Shown in pieces: positions 1 to 7,685 of a DNA stretch of 32,565 bases. Both the position numbers and the translations under genes were made by a program. The notes under the pieces are model-generated. The model was not told the origin of the DNA and searched no databases. It saw nothing but the letters and a program-made list of their open reading frames with translations. The first letter of the stretch is position 1, and every line of letters starts with the position of its first letter. The stretch covers positions 1 through 32,565 of the forward strand of contig JAURNL010000110.1 of assembly GCA_030830205.1 (NCBI GenBank). Direction: 5' to 3'. The stretch comes from Crocinitomicaceae bacterium (GTDB lineage: Bacteria > Bacteroidota > Bacteroidia > Flavobacteriales_D > Crocinitomicaceae).

Positions 1-259
1 CTTGATCTTTAATTTGGATACAAAATAAATCATCCTTGTTTCCTACCTTCACCTCTACTTTTGCTTCAGTTTTATTTTTATTGCCGTGTTGAATGGCATT
101 ATTTACCGCTTCAGAAACTGCTATTAGTACGTTACCAAATGCATCTTCTTGGACGCCAAAATCCTCACAAACACCACCCACCAGCTTTTCTACATCAATA
201 AGTGATTGATAATCAGACGGTAAGACAATTTCAGTTACAATAGAAAAACCTTCTTTCAT
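1..259 (-). CDS. RsbW-like ATP-binding protein (GHKL/HATPase), partial
   Basis: The reading frame starts at an ATG at 259 and runs out of the window at position 1, so only the first 86 residues are visible. They contain a typical GHKL N-box, SEAVNNAIQHGN, at about residues 48-59, with the Asn that coordinates Mg-ATP and no transmembrane segment, kinase dimerisation domain or receiver. This is the layout of stand-alone anti-sigma/regulatory ATPases of the RsbW/SpoIIAB type (HATPase_c_2). Known members bind a sigma factor or phosphorylate an antagonist; the partner here is unknown. It lies 18 bp downstream of the DUF4175 gene on the same strand, so the two are probably co-transcribed. From memory of Flavobacteriia genomes, ybeY and mnmG often follow; that lies outside the window and is inference. 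Confidence 0.8.
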   Translation of the reverse strand, partial: MKEGFSIVTEIVLPSDYQSLIDVEKLVGGVCEDFGVQEDAFGNVLIAVSEAVNNAIQHGNKNKTEAKVEVKVGNKDDLFCIQIKDQ

Positions 260-277
260 AGTATAAAAATCCCGGAG

Positions 278-3200
278 CTATTGGTTTAGATACGCATCTG
301 AACGTTGCTTATAATATAACTGCAACTGTGGGTTCAATGCTTTAATCAACTCCAATTCATTCCATTTTGACCTTTTATACTCTTCAAATCGAATTTGGTT
401 ACCTTTTTGCACATCTTTTCCAACCTTAGCTTCTCTTTTATCTTCAAAACCACGCTTCATCAGCGCATCTTCACTTTCCAAAAGGCGTGTAAGTATTTCT
501 TTTTGCCTATTAATTGTTTGTGGATTTATTCGTTTCAATAGTAAATCCTTCTCTTGTTCTTCAAGTTCTTTTAAAAGAGGGTTTAATTGGTTTCCTAAGC
601 CTTTACCTTCCTTATTTAATTCTTGTTTAAGTTGTTCCAAACGCTGTCTGATAGCTGTTTGTTCAGCAGCCATGCGAGCTAATTCTTTTGAGCTTAACCC
701 AGGTAGGCCTTGTCCTGGCTTACCTTGATTTGCCGGTGAATTTCCAGATTCTTTTCCGGGTTGGTTTCCACCTGGATTAACACCTTTTTGCATTTGTTCC
801 AATTGCTTCTTTAACATTTCTTTCATATCCCCAGAAGACATAGATTGTCCAGACTTCGGACGACCTTTTCCTGGATTATTACAACTACCATTACCTTGCA
901 TTTCTGCATTCATTTGTTGTTGCATAGATTGCAATGCTTCATTGAGTAGTAACGCTAGATTATTGTAAGACGTCATTACCATTTGTTGGTTCTTCTCTAT
1001 ATCTTTTTTACGATGGTCATCTATAGCTTCAATGGTGGCTTGATGATGTTTATCAATGGTATGTAATTCACCATCTATAAACGTGGCAATTTTAGTTTGT
1101 CTTTTTGCTAAAGCTAATAAACTATCTTTTATAATTTTAGTGTCATCGATTATACGCTGCTGCCGCCTTCCTAATTTCCTATATAAAGGATCCTTAGTGC
1201 TTGTTTTAGAGAATTGTTTTTGGTTATTTTCCTGGTCAAAACTTAATATAATCAAACCCTCAAGAATAGCACGTAAACTTTCCATATCCTCTTCTTGCTG
1301 CTCCTTATTAGATTGGTTTTGTTTAGCATTTAATTGAGATGACATAGCTTTCATTCCATCAGAAGCAGCTTTTTGTTTTTCACCTGCTTGCTTTCTTTTA
1401 CCCTCTGAAATTTCTTGTTGGGCATCTTGTAAATCATCAGAAACTTTTTCTTCCAATACATCTAAAATATCAAGGTCTAAGGGACGTTCTAGGTTTTTAT
1501 TGAGGTCTTGAATTTCGTTTAACTCTTGTTTAAGTTTATCAAATTTTTCATTTAAGTCCTTTTGTTTTTGCAGTAACTCCTCTTTAGATAATTCCTTTTC
1601 TTGATCTTTCAATTCATCTTGTGCTCTAGCAAGAGCATCTAATTCTTTTTCTAAATCATCAATACGCTCATTTACTTGCATTTTTTTAAGAAGTTCAAGA
1701 CTTCGGTCCATTTGTTTATTCATGTCCTCTGTCGTCTGTTGCAGCTCATCTAACTTCTCTTTAATTTGATCCTTATCTTGTTTTTTAAGTAATTCTTCAA
1801 GTTTTTCCAAAAGAGCTTTTAACTCATCATCCATTACTTCATTGAGTAGCTGCTCTAATAATTGTTGCTTTTCTAATAATTCTTCATCTAAAGGTGAAAG
1901 TTGGTTTTTTTCATTTGTACCCTGTTTGATTTCATCCAAACTTTCTTGCAGTTGTTGCTGTAGTTCTTGTTGCTGTTGTTGGAGTTGTTCAACTTTATTG
2001 AGTTTATTCCAGTTATTAGACTTCGATTGTAATGTTTCTTTTTTCAATTGCTGGACATCCTTTTGAAACTGTTGTGTTTTTTTAAAGACATCTTGCAATT
2101 CTTCCATTTGTTCAGCCTGTTGTTCTTTACGTTGGTCATTTAATTCCTCGAGGCTCGGTAACTTATATGTCGATGTTTCACTTTTTGAAGCTTTATGACC
2201 ATTTACTCCATCATTATCATAGACGACAAAATAATATGATATGAGATCATTGAGTTGTATTTTTTCACGTCTAAAATCTACGGCAAAATCAAACTTCTGT
2301 AATGTTCCTTTAACATTTTCTACCTCTAATTTTTGAATGATTTTCTGACCATTTTCATGCTCAATTGAGTAAACAAATTGTAGTTTACTTAATCCATAGT
2401 CATCTGAAACGGTACCATGAAAGTACTTACGCCCATCAACAATAGAATCTTGTTCTTCATTGATTTCTATTGAAGGATATGCATCTTTAATGATTTCAAT
2501 TTTTGAGCTTACTGTATCCTTCTTTTGATTTTGGGCATTAGTTAGGATAAATTTCAAGGTTCCACTCGACTTGTATGTGCTCGTAAAAGAACTAAATTCA
2601 GGGTCTAGATTATTGATTTTATTTAACCATAAATACTGTAATTTCTTAGTATTCTTTGTGGCAATTTCCCATTCAATTACTGTTCCTTCTGGTAAAGTTA
2701 AATTACTTGCATTATCAACAATTTTATCTGGTTTGTTTAGATATTTTGGATAAATACAATGCGCTTTTAAAGTACCTAAAACCGCTTTTTTACTCACTTG
2801 TAACCAAACAGGCTCACTATTAAATTCATTGGTTGTTACATATAATGATGTGGAATTTTGCAATTGACTTAACTTAAAACTGAAACGATTCCTTTTAAGT
2901 CTAGACATTAAAAATTTCCCTTGATTGGTGATGATGTAAAGTTGTTTAGGTATGCTTGCAAAACCAGGAGCAGGTTTTACTTTTACCTCAATAGATATTG
3001 ATGATCCTTCCTCAATTTGTGAAGGAATGGTGTCGAATTGAAAAATATACGGATTAGGTAGTTTAAAATCTTTAGAATACTGCAAAACTCTTGTTGTTCC
3101 TTGGGTAAGTACCTGAGGAATAAACCATGCAACAGCAATAAAACCAATAAGTACAGGTAGTAATACCTTTAAATACTGACGCTGCTCCTTATATTCAATT

Positions 3201-3643
3201 GCTGATTCAAATGAAATTACATTAAGCTGTTGAGTACGTTGCAAGATGCTGGCAGCAAGTAAATCAATATTTCCGTTTTGATTTTCTAATTCCTTTTGTA
3301 ATTGTAAGGTATTTTTAAGTTTATCGGCTACTTCTGGAAAAAAAGAACCTATAATTTCTGCCGCTTGTAAATGAGAAATTCTTTTCCCAAAAGACCACAA
3401 CCTACTCAGAGGAATACCAATCCAGAGAATAAAAAAATAACTTTGAATAACTACAAAACTAAAAAAAAGTATCCCACGAACTATAATTGGAAAACGGCCA
3501 AAAAATTCTAAAGAAGAAGTAGCTAATAATGCTATTAAAAAAAATAAAGTAAACAGAATACCACCTCTAATTAATTGATTCTTGTAATACTTTCTAATAA
3601 AAGCATCTATTTGATCTACAAGTTGTGTGAACGAGGATTGCAT
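278..3643 (-). CDS. DUF4175 family membrane/coiled-coil protein
   Basis: A very long protein (1121 aa from ATG 3643) with three predicted N-terminal membrane spans at about residues 27-44, 55-78 and 157-179, a beta-rich extracytoplasmic-looking region to about 500, then a long Glu/Lys/Gln coiled coil (about 505-830), a Gly/Pro/Asn-rich linker (near 930-1000) and a second charged helical segment to the end. This order matches the Bacteroidota DUF4175 family, whose function is not established. The frame extends upstream to a TTG at 3676, but that TTG is the end of a consensus -7 box (TAATTTTG, 3674-3681), so transcription should start after it and the ATG at 3643 is the better start. It is the first gene of an operon with the RsbW-like ATPase. 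Identity as DUF4175 is fairly sure; role unknown. Confidence 0.85.
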   Translation of the reverse strand: MQSSFTQLVDQIDAFIRKYYKNQLIRGGILFTLFFLIALLATSSLEFFGRFPIIVRGILFFSFVVIQSYFFILWIGIPLSRLWSFGKRISHLQAAEIIGSFFPEVADKLKNTLQLQKELENQNGNIDLLAASILQRTQQLNVISFESAIEYKEQRQYLKVLLPVLIGFIAVAWFIPQVLTQGTTRVLQYSKDFKLPNPYIFQFDTIPSQIEEGSSISIEVKVKPAPGFASIPKQLYIITNQGKFLMSRLKRNRFSFKLSQLQNSTSLYVTTNEFNSEPVWLQVSKKAVLGTLKAHCIYPKYLNKPDKIVDNASNLTLPEGTVIEWEIATKNTKKLQYLWLNKINNLDPEFSSFTSTYKSSGTLKFILTNAQNQKKDTVSSKIEIIKDAYPSIEINEEQDSIVDGRKYFHGTVSDDYGLSKLQFVYSIEHENGQKIIQKLEVENVKGTLQKFDFAVDFRREKIQLNDLISYYFVVYDNDGVNGHKASKSETSTYKLPSLEELNDQRKEQQAEQMEELQDVFKKTQQFQKDVQQLKKETLQSKSNNWNKLNKVEQLQQQQQELQQQLQESLDEIKQGTNEKNQLSPLDEELLEKQQLLEQLLNEVMDDELKALLEKLEELLKKQDKDQIKEKLDELQQTTEDMNKQMDRSLELLKKMQVNERIDDLEKELDALARAQDELKDQEKELSKEELLQKQKDLNEKFDKLKQELNEIQDLNKNLERPLDLDILDVLEEKVSDDLQDAQQEISEGKRKQAGEKQKAASDGMKAMSSQLNAKQNQSNKEQQEEDMESLRAILEGLIILSFDQENNQKQFSKTSTKDPLYRKLGRRQQRIIDDTKIIKDSLLALAKRQTKIATFIDGELHTIDKHHQATIEAIDDHRKKDIEKNQQMVMTSYNNLALLLNEALQSMQQQMNAEMQGNGSCNNPGKGRPKSGQSMSSGDMKEMLKKQLEQMQKGVNPGGNQPGKESGNSPANQGKPGQGLPGLSSKELARMAAEQTAIRQRLEQLKQELNKEGKGLGNQLNPLLKELEEQEKDLLLKRINPQTINRQKEILTRLLESEDALMKRGFEDKREAKVGKDVQKGNQIRFEEYKRSKWNELELIKALNPQLQLYYKQRSDAYLNQ

Positions 3644-3673
3644 AGGTAAATCTACTACTTCATTTGCTTGTTG

Positions 3674-3681
3674 CAAAATTA
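3674..3681 (-). promoter_or_regulatory. -7 promoter box of the DUF4175 operon
   Basis: Read on the minus strand this is TAATTTTG, a full match to the Bacteroidota -7 consensus TAnnTTTG. It sits about 30 bp upstream of the ATG at 3643. No convincing -33 TTTG is seen at the expected distance, so this is sequence-pattern evidence only. Confidence 0.45.
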
Positions 3682-4189
3682 ACCGCTTACGGCATTCTTA
3701 ATTAGAATAATATATTCTTTTTAAAAAATATTTAAAAAATTTACTACTACTATTAAGGTTGTTCATTTGTGTATAATTAATCTTACAAAAGATAGTTTTC
3801 TGTAAAAACACACATTTATAAACATTGTTTTCACTTTTTTTTTCGTTTAATTAATTGAAATACAGTATTTTATAAAAAAATTAACAAATGGTGAAAATCA
3901 TAACTTGTTAGTAAAAATAAAACCATTTAGAGTTAAAAACAGTTGGAAAACAGTTGATAATACTTGTATAAAGAATGCTAAAAAATAGTGTTTATGTACA
4001 TTGCTTTTGAGCTTATAAAAATCACAGACAATTGCAAATAACGTTCTCAAGTATTATCAACATGTTGTGAACTCAATTCAATAAAACCATGTTGGTAAGT
4101 CAAACCATTTTATTGGGCTTCAAAACACAATATTTTTAAATTGTTTATAAGTTTCAAACTGAAATAGTCCTTAATTTAGCCAGAAAAAA
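3677..4189. other. 513-bp AT-rich divergent intergenic region
   Basis: This is the only gap above 300 bp in the window. It is visibly richer in A/T than its surroundings and has no open frame beyond a few codons. It holds a perfect 14-bp inverted repeat (3953-3966 and 4048-4061), a tandem pair of AAAACAGTTG (3936-3945 and 3947-3956, 11 bp apart), a 10-bp palindrome CAACATGTTG (4058-4067), and four 9-mers resembling the DnaA box TTATCCACA with 7 or 8 matches: 3816-3824, 3952-3960 (minus), 4054-4062 and 4142-4150 (minus). A near-consensus -7 box TAATTTAG (4172-4179) may serve rpiB. The region could hold divergent promoters with an operator, or less probably a replication origin; neither is shown by sequence alone. 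Confidence 0.6.
3953..4061. repeat. Perfect 14-bp inverted repeat, arms 81 bp apart
   Basis: The left arm GTTGATAATACTTG (3953-3966) and right arm CAAGTATTATCAAC (4048-4061) are exact reverse complements. Each arm contains a DnaA-box-like or regulator-site-like core (TTATCAAC). The arms are too far apart for an ordinary terminator hairpin, and look more like paired protein-binding sites. Confidence 0.7.
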
Positions 4190-4618
4190 ATGTTAATACC
4201 TATCGGCTCCGATCACGCTGGTTATGAAACCAAGCAAATTCTCATTAATTATCTTGAATCTTTAGGTCATGAAGTGAAGGATTACGGCTGTTTTTCAGAT
4301 CAAAGTATTGATTATCCAGATTATGCGCACCCTGTTGCAGAACATGTAGAGTCTAGCCCAGGAAGTTTAGGTATATTATTGTGCGGTTCTGGCAACGGCA
4401 TAAGTATGACCGCAAATAAACACCAAAGTATTCGGTGTGCCCTTTGTTGGACAAATGAAATAGCTGAATTAGCAAGATTACATAACGATGCTAATATTAT
4501 TGCGCTACCAGCTCGTTTTATTTCTTCAGAGGAGGCTAAAGAAATGGTGAATACTTTTCTAACAACAGCTTTTGAAGGGGGTCGTCATGCGACTAGAGTA
4601 GCAAAAATTTCTTGCTAA
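4190..4618 (+). CDS. rpiB: Ribose-5-phosphate isomerase B
   Basis: A 142-aa cytosolic protein of the RpiB/LacA/LacB family, of normal length. It interconverts ribose 5-phosphate and ribulose 5-phosphate in the non-oxidative pentose phosphate pathway. Visible family marks are GSDHAG at residues 6-11, the phosphate/active-site loop CGSGNGISMTANKH at 65-78 with the catalytic Cys65, and RLHNDANI with His98, which matches His99 of the E. coli enzyme. The C-terminal FEGGRHATRV segment is also typical. The start at 4190 is preceded by an A-run and no Shine-Dalgarno motif. The gene is divergent from the DUF4175 operon and its stop overlaps the stop of the convergent OmpA-like gene by 4 bp. A related sugar-phosphate isomerase specificity cannot be excluded. 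Confidence 0.93.
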   Translation: MLIPIGSDHAGYETKQILINYLESLGHEVKDYGCFSDQSIDYPDYAHPVAEHVESSPGSLGILLCGSGNGISMTANKHQSIRCALCWTNEIAELARLHNDANIIALPARFISSEEAKEMVNTFLTTAFEGGRHATRVAKISC

Positions 4619-5709
4619 TTATCTTTAATTAATATCTCAACACGTCTATTGGCTTCTTTTTCATTTTCATCTTTAGGCTGAGCATAAACAGGTTTACTAT
4701 AGCCAAAACCAACAGGATAAAGTCTTTTTGGAGATACACCGTTTTCAACCAGGTATTCTTTTACCATGTAAGCACGTTGTTTGGATAGTTTTTGTGCTTT
4801 TTTTGCACTGTTCTCATCTAAATTAACATGCCCGTGAATTTCTATATTGATTTGCGGATTCAGTAGCAGTAAGTCGCGCAAACGATTGAGTTGCGCGTAA
4901 GATTCTTCCATTATTTCGGGTAAACCAGCGATGAAATAAACTTGTTCGAGCTTGGTAAGCTCACCTGCTTTGAAACCATTTAAGTAAATAGTATCTATGT
5001 AAGTTGCTCCAAGTGGAATACGGTGTTCTTTATATTCAATAGGGAAGTAACCGGGTGCTTCAATTTTGATAGAGCCTTTTTTAATGGGCTGTTTAAGGTT
5101 TATACTTAATTGCGAGGCAAAATATGAACCGTTGATTTCAGGGGCGCCTTGTAAAATAATTCTCCCGCTAACAGGGTTATTATTTTGCCCATCGCGCAGA
5201 ATAATAGAGTAGACAGGAAGTAAATCGGTATAAGTAAAGTCTAATATTTGTTCTTCTTCACTTATTTTTGTGGCTTTAAAAGCACTGTTGAAAAAAACAG
5301 CATCTTTCACCCCCCCTTCTGTTTCCAAACATATGGTTGCATATTGATTTCTCTCCATCGGGATGGATTTATATTCTTTGCGCTGTTTGATTTCAAATGT
5401 TAAACTATCAATTTTTGATGTTTCCCTTAAATCAGGAGCACAATAGCTCTCATCACTGAGATAAATAACCCCTTTGTATGGGTGTAAAGCAGCTCCATTA
5501 CAGATGAGTTCTAAACTTAATACCCCTGTTTTTTTGGCAAGCAGAACCAACCATATTTGATTGTTTTTTTTTTCACCTAGAAAGGACAGAGAAAAAGAAT
5601 CTTCAATAGGGGCAAAAACCGCTCCGGTACAATGATTATAAGAAGATCGTTGTCCAAGAAGCGCTCCATTGAAAGCAGTGAAAAAAAGAAGAATAAAGAA
5701 AATTTTCAC
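4615..5709 (-). CDS. OmpA-family envelope protein with C-terminal OmpA-like domain
   Basis: A 364-aa protein with an N-terminal signal peptide (residues 1-19, ending ALLGQ) and a C-terminal OmpA-like peptidoglycan-binding domain at about 255-364, recognisable from GHVN, LSKQRA, YLVENGVSPKRLYPVGFG and the final NRRVEILI. The middle (about 20-250) looks beta-rich and was not recognised. The start is GTG at 5709; the signal sequence begins there. In canonical domains the first motif reads GHTD and its Asp helps bind diaminopimelate; here the position is Asn296, while the Arg of LSKQRA is kept. It is the last gene of a three-gene minus-strand operon, 15 bp after the DUF4403 gene. Likely an outer-membrane or periplasmic anchor protein; the precise partner is unknown. 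Confidence 0.85.
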   Translation of the reverse strand: MKIFFILLFFTAFNGALLGQRSSYNHCTGAVFAPIEDSFSLSFLGEKKNNQIWLVLLAKKTGVLSLELICNGAALHPYKGVIYLSDESYCAPDLRETSKIDSLTFEIKQRKEYKSIPMERNQYATICLETEGGVKDAVFFNSAFKATKISEEEQILDFTYTDLLPVYSIILRDGQNNNPVSGRIILQGAPEINGSYFASQLSINLKQPIKKGSIKIEAPGYFPIEYKEHRIPLGATYIDTIYLNGFKAGELTKLEQVYFIAGLPEIMEESYAQLNRLRDLLLLNPQINIEIHGHVNLDENSAKKAQKLSKQRAYMVKEYLVENGVSPKRLYPVGFGYSKPVYAQPKDENEKEANRRVEILIKDN

Positions 5710-5724
5710 AGCTTCTTATACGCT

Positions 5725-7122
5725 TCATTCTATTTTAAGTTTCAACTTTCCACTCAAGCGCAAGTCCACGACTAAAAAACCAGTCGTTAAAAGTAGGTTT
5801 TGCACATTTAATTCGTCTATTTTTCCTTGAAGCCATACGCCATTTGTGATTTCACTATTGATTTGTTGTTCAATCGCTGCTTTTGTTTCCAAGAGAATAG
5901 GACTTAAATCAACATCGACAGTGGCCTCTAATTGTTCTTTGAGTTTGGAATGGAGTATCCATTTGGCCGAGTGCAGCAATACGCTTTTTGTTCGCAATTC
6001 ATAATCTACATCTCGGATTCTTAAATGTTGCCGCGGGTCTATATAAGGTTGAACCACTAAATAAAGCGTTCCTTTTTTGGTGCCCGAAAATTGTACAGAG
6101 AGCACCAAGCGTTCAACTTGCGGCCCTAGTACCTGTATTTTATCGATATTGATACTTTTCTTGTCGTTGATTTTGATTTGTTGTGTATCGAAGTCGCGTA
6201 GTAAAAATCGGTTGATTGAATCATAAGATGCAATAGTTCTTAGATTGAATACACTGATTTTACTTGCGTTAGCTTGAGGTGTATTTTTAGGTAGGCGCGT
6301 TTGTGGAAGATTAATGACATCTGTGGAAAATAAAGGTTTGGCGACCATTTGTGTAGTAAAACGGGCCTTTTGTCCTTCGTTTTTCAAAGTCAGGTTGTCG
6401 ATACCAATTTGTTGAGGGCGCAAGTAAAAATAACCATAAGGCGCCACCAATATAGGTTCTTGTAGCGCTTGCCAAACTTCAGCCATAGCGCTGTGTATCG
6501 GCGCTGATGCCAGCTGTTTATCCACTTCTTTTTCAAGCTGCACTAAGGATGTCTTTACTTCTTTTTCAATAGTTGGAGTTGCATCGTATTTGAAAACCGT
6601 GATTTTACAAGGATCAATTAATTGAAACTCTTTGAGCTTTGTTTGCGCATGTAGGTTAAAATCTTCAGTAATGCCAATTTTGCTGGAGTAAGTGATGTGT
6701 ACCTTTTTTTTGGGCTCGCCCACGCCACAAGAAGCAGAAACGCGCGGAATGATACACATTGGTTCTCCAAACACATTGTGACAATCTGGACAGTAAGACA
6801 AACTTAGGTCAAACCTACCATCGATGCCACACAATACCTCTTGGTTTCTTAGTTCAAAAGACAGCGGTTCCCGATCAAAATGATATTTATATTGAATTCC
6901 TTCACAAGGATCTTCACCACCACTAAAATTTTTATCTAATCTTTTATCCGCCTCACTCAAGTATGGTTTGAGTGCCAGTTCTGTTTCTAAAGAAAGAAAG
7001 GAAGGCTCCGGCGCACTCACTTCTTCTACAGCTTTGTAGTCAGCAAGAGGCAATTCAACTCTAATGGTTTTACACGAAAACAAACCTAAAATTAGAAATA
7101 CAACGATATTGATGTTCTTCAT
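5725..7122 (-). CDS. DUF4403 family lipoprotein
   Basis: A 465-aa predicted lipoprotein with a lipobox ending LFSC (Cys17). The length, the AEVWQALQEPILVAPYGYFYLRPQQIG-like central segment and the Cys-rich stretch (Cys98, Cys111, Cys114, Cys123, Cys132, with CPDC at 111-114) fit the DUF4403 family, which is common in Bacteroidota and Proteobacteria and has a fold related to lipid-binding TULIP proteins. Its substrate is not known. It overlaps the upstream 179-aa gene by 4 bp (ATGA), indicating translational coupling, and is followed after 15 bp by the OmpA-like gene. The neighbours support an envelope role, possibly handling a lipid or anchoring to peptidoglycan; that last step is inference. 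The paired cysteines could form disulphides in the periplasm. Confidence 0.8.
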   Translation of the reverse strand: MKNINIVVFLILGLFSCKTIRVELPLADYKAVEEVSAPEPSFLSLETELALKPYLSEADKRLDKNFSGGEDPCEGIQYKYHFDREPLSFELRNQEVLCGIDGRFDLSLSYCPDCHNVFGEPMCIIPRVSASCGVGEPKKKVHITYSSKIGITEDFNLHAQTKLKEFQLIDPCKITVFKYDATPTIEKEVKTSLVQLEKEVDKQLASAPIHSAMAEVWQALQEPILVAPYGYFYLRPQQIGIDNLTLKNEGQKARFTTQMVAKPLFSTDVINLPQTRLPKNTPQANASKISVFNLRTIASYDSINRFLLRDFDTQQIKINDKKSINIDKIQVLGPQVERLVLSVQFSGTKKGTLYLVVQPYIDPRQHLRIRDVDYELRTKSVLLHSAKWILHSKLKEQLEATVDVDLSPILLETKAAIEQQINSEITNGVWLQGKIDELNVQNLLLTTGFLVVDLRLSGKLKLKIE

Positions 7123-7658
7123 TTTTTAGGTTTGAGTAACACGCTTTGCAGAAAGTCGAAATGCTGGCTTTCAACAGAACCTTGTGCTTCTTTAATGTAA
7201 GGGCTTTTATATGTTGGTTTTTTTTGTCCGCCGGTAATTTTAAACAAGAGGTTTTCATTTTGTTTACAGAGCGATGAATGGTAAAACATGTCGCTCAATT
7301 CAAAGTGGTCATAAAAACAATCACCTAAACGTGTCATTTCGATCAGTAAACTATCGCCTTCGTCCAGCCAAAGTTTTTTAGGTTCTTCCGAATAAAATAT
7401 TTTATATGCTTTGGCGCTCATTACTTTGTCATTTTTCAGATTGATATATGACATATTATAGGTCCAATAATTAGTACTGTCCATAATTTGTAAGTCAAAT
7501 AGGACCCCAACTTTTTGTTGTAAACCATTGTTGTTATAGATTTCCATTACGCCCTCATAGGAGCCAAGCCAATCATCAGGGATACCATTGTTAGGAGAGG
7601 GGGGAAGCTGGCTCCAAACAAATGAGGTGAAAATTAAAAAAGATAAAAGTAGTCGCAT
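7119..7658 (-). CDS. Secreted hypothetical protein, 179 aa
   Basis: I do not recognise the family. The protein has a clear cleavable signal peptide (MRLLLSFLIFTSFVWS, cleavage probably after Ser16) followed by a proline-rich PPSPNN segment and a domain rich in aromatic residues, with GSYEGVMEIYNNNG and WTYNMSYI suggesting a small beta-barrel or lipocalin-like sheet; that fold is a guess. It is the first gene of the operon with the DUF4403 lipoprotein (4-bp overlap) and the OmpA-like protein. Its ATG at 7658 directly follows the T-run of the icd terminator, leaving no room for a normal promoter or leader. The next in-frame Met would remove the signal peptide, so the start is well supported. 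Confidence 0.75.
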   Translation of the reverse strand: MRLLLSFLIFTSFVWSQLPPSPNNGIPDDWLGSYEGVMEIYNNNGLQQKVGVLFDLQIMDSTNYWTYNMSYINLKNDKVMSAKAYKIFYSEEPKKLWLDEGDSLLIEMTRLGDCFYDHFELSDMFYHSSLCKQNENLLFKITGGQKKPTYKSPYIKEAQGSVESQHFDFLQSVLLKPKK

Positions 7659-7680
7659 AAAAAAAGGGGCTTTCGCCCCT
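7659..7680 (-). terminator. Intrinsic terminator of icd
   Basis: On the minus strand, AGGGGC-GAAA-GCCCCT (stem 7665-7670/7675-7680, GNRA-type GAAA loop) is followed by seven T's (7659-7665). It begins five bases after the icd stop codon. The next gene's ATG abuts the T-run. Confidence 0.85.
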
Positions 7681-7685
7681 CTAAA

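Noticed and set aside
1-259. Possible histidine kinase fragment
   Set aside because: The N-box is near the start of the protein with no room for a dimerisation/phosphoacceptor domain, which fits an RsbW-type ATPase better.
1056-2066. Open frames on the plus strand inside the DUF4175 gene
   Set aside because: They are antisense to a continuous 1121-aa protein with coiled-coil composition, and their Cys/Ser-rich translations are what Gln/Glu/Lys codons give on the opposite strand.
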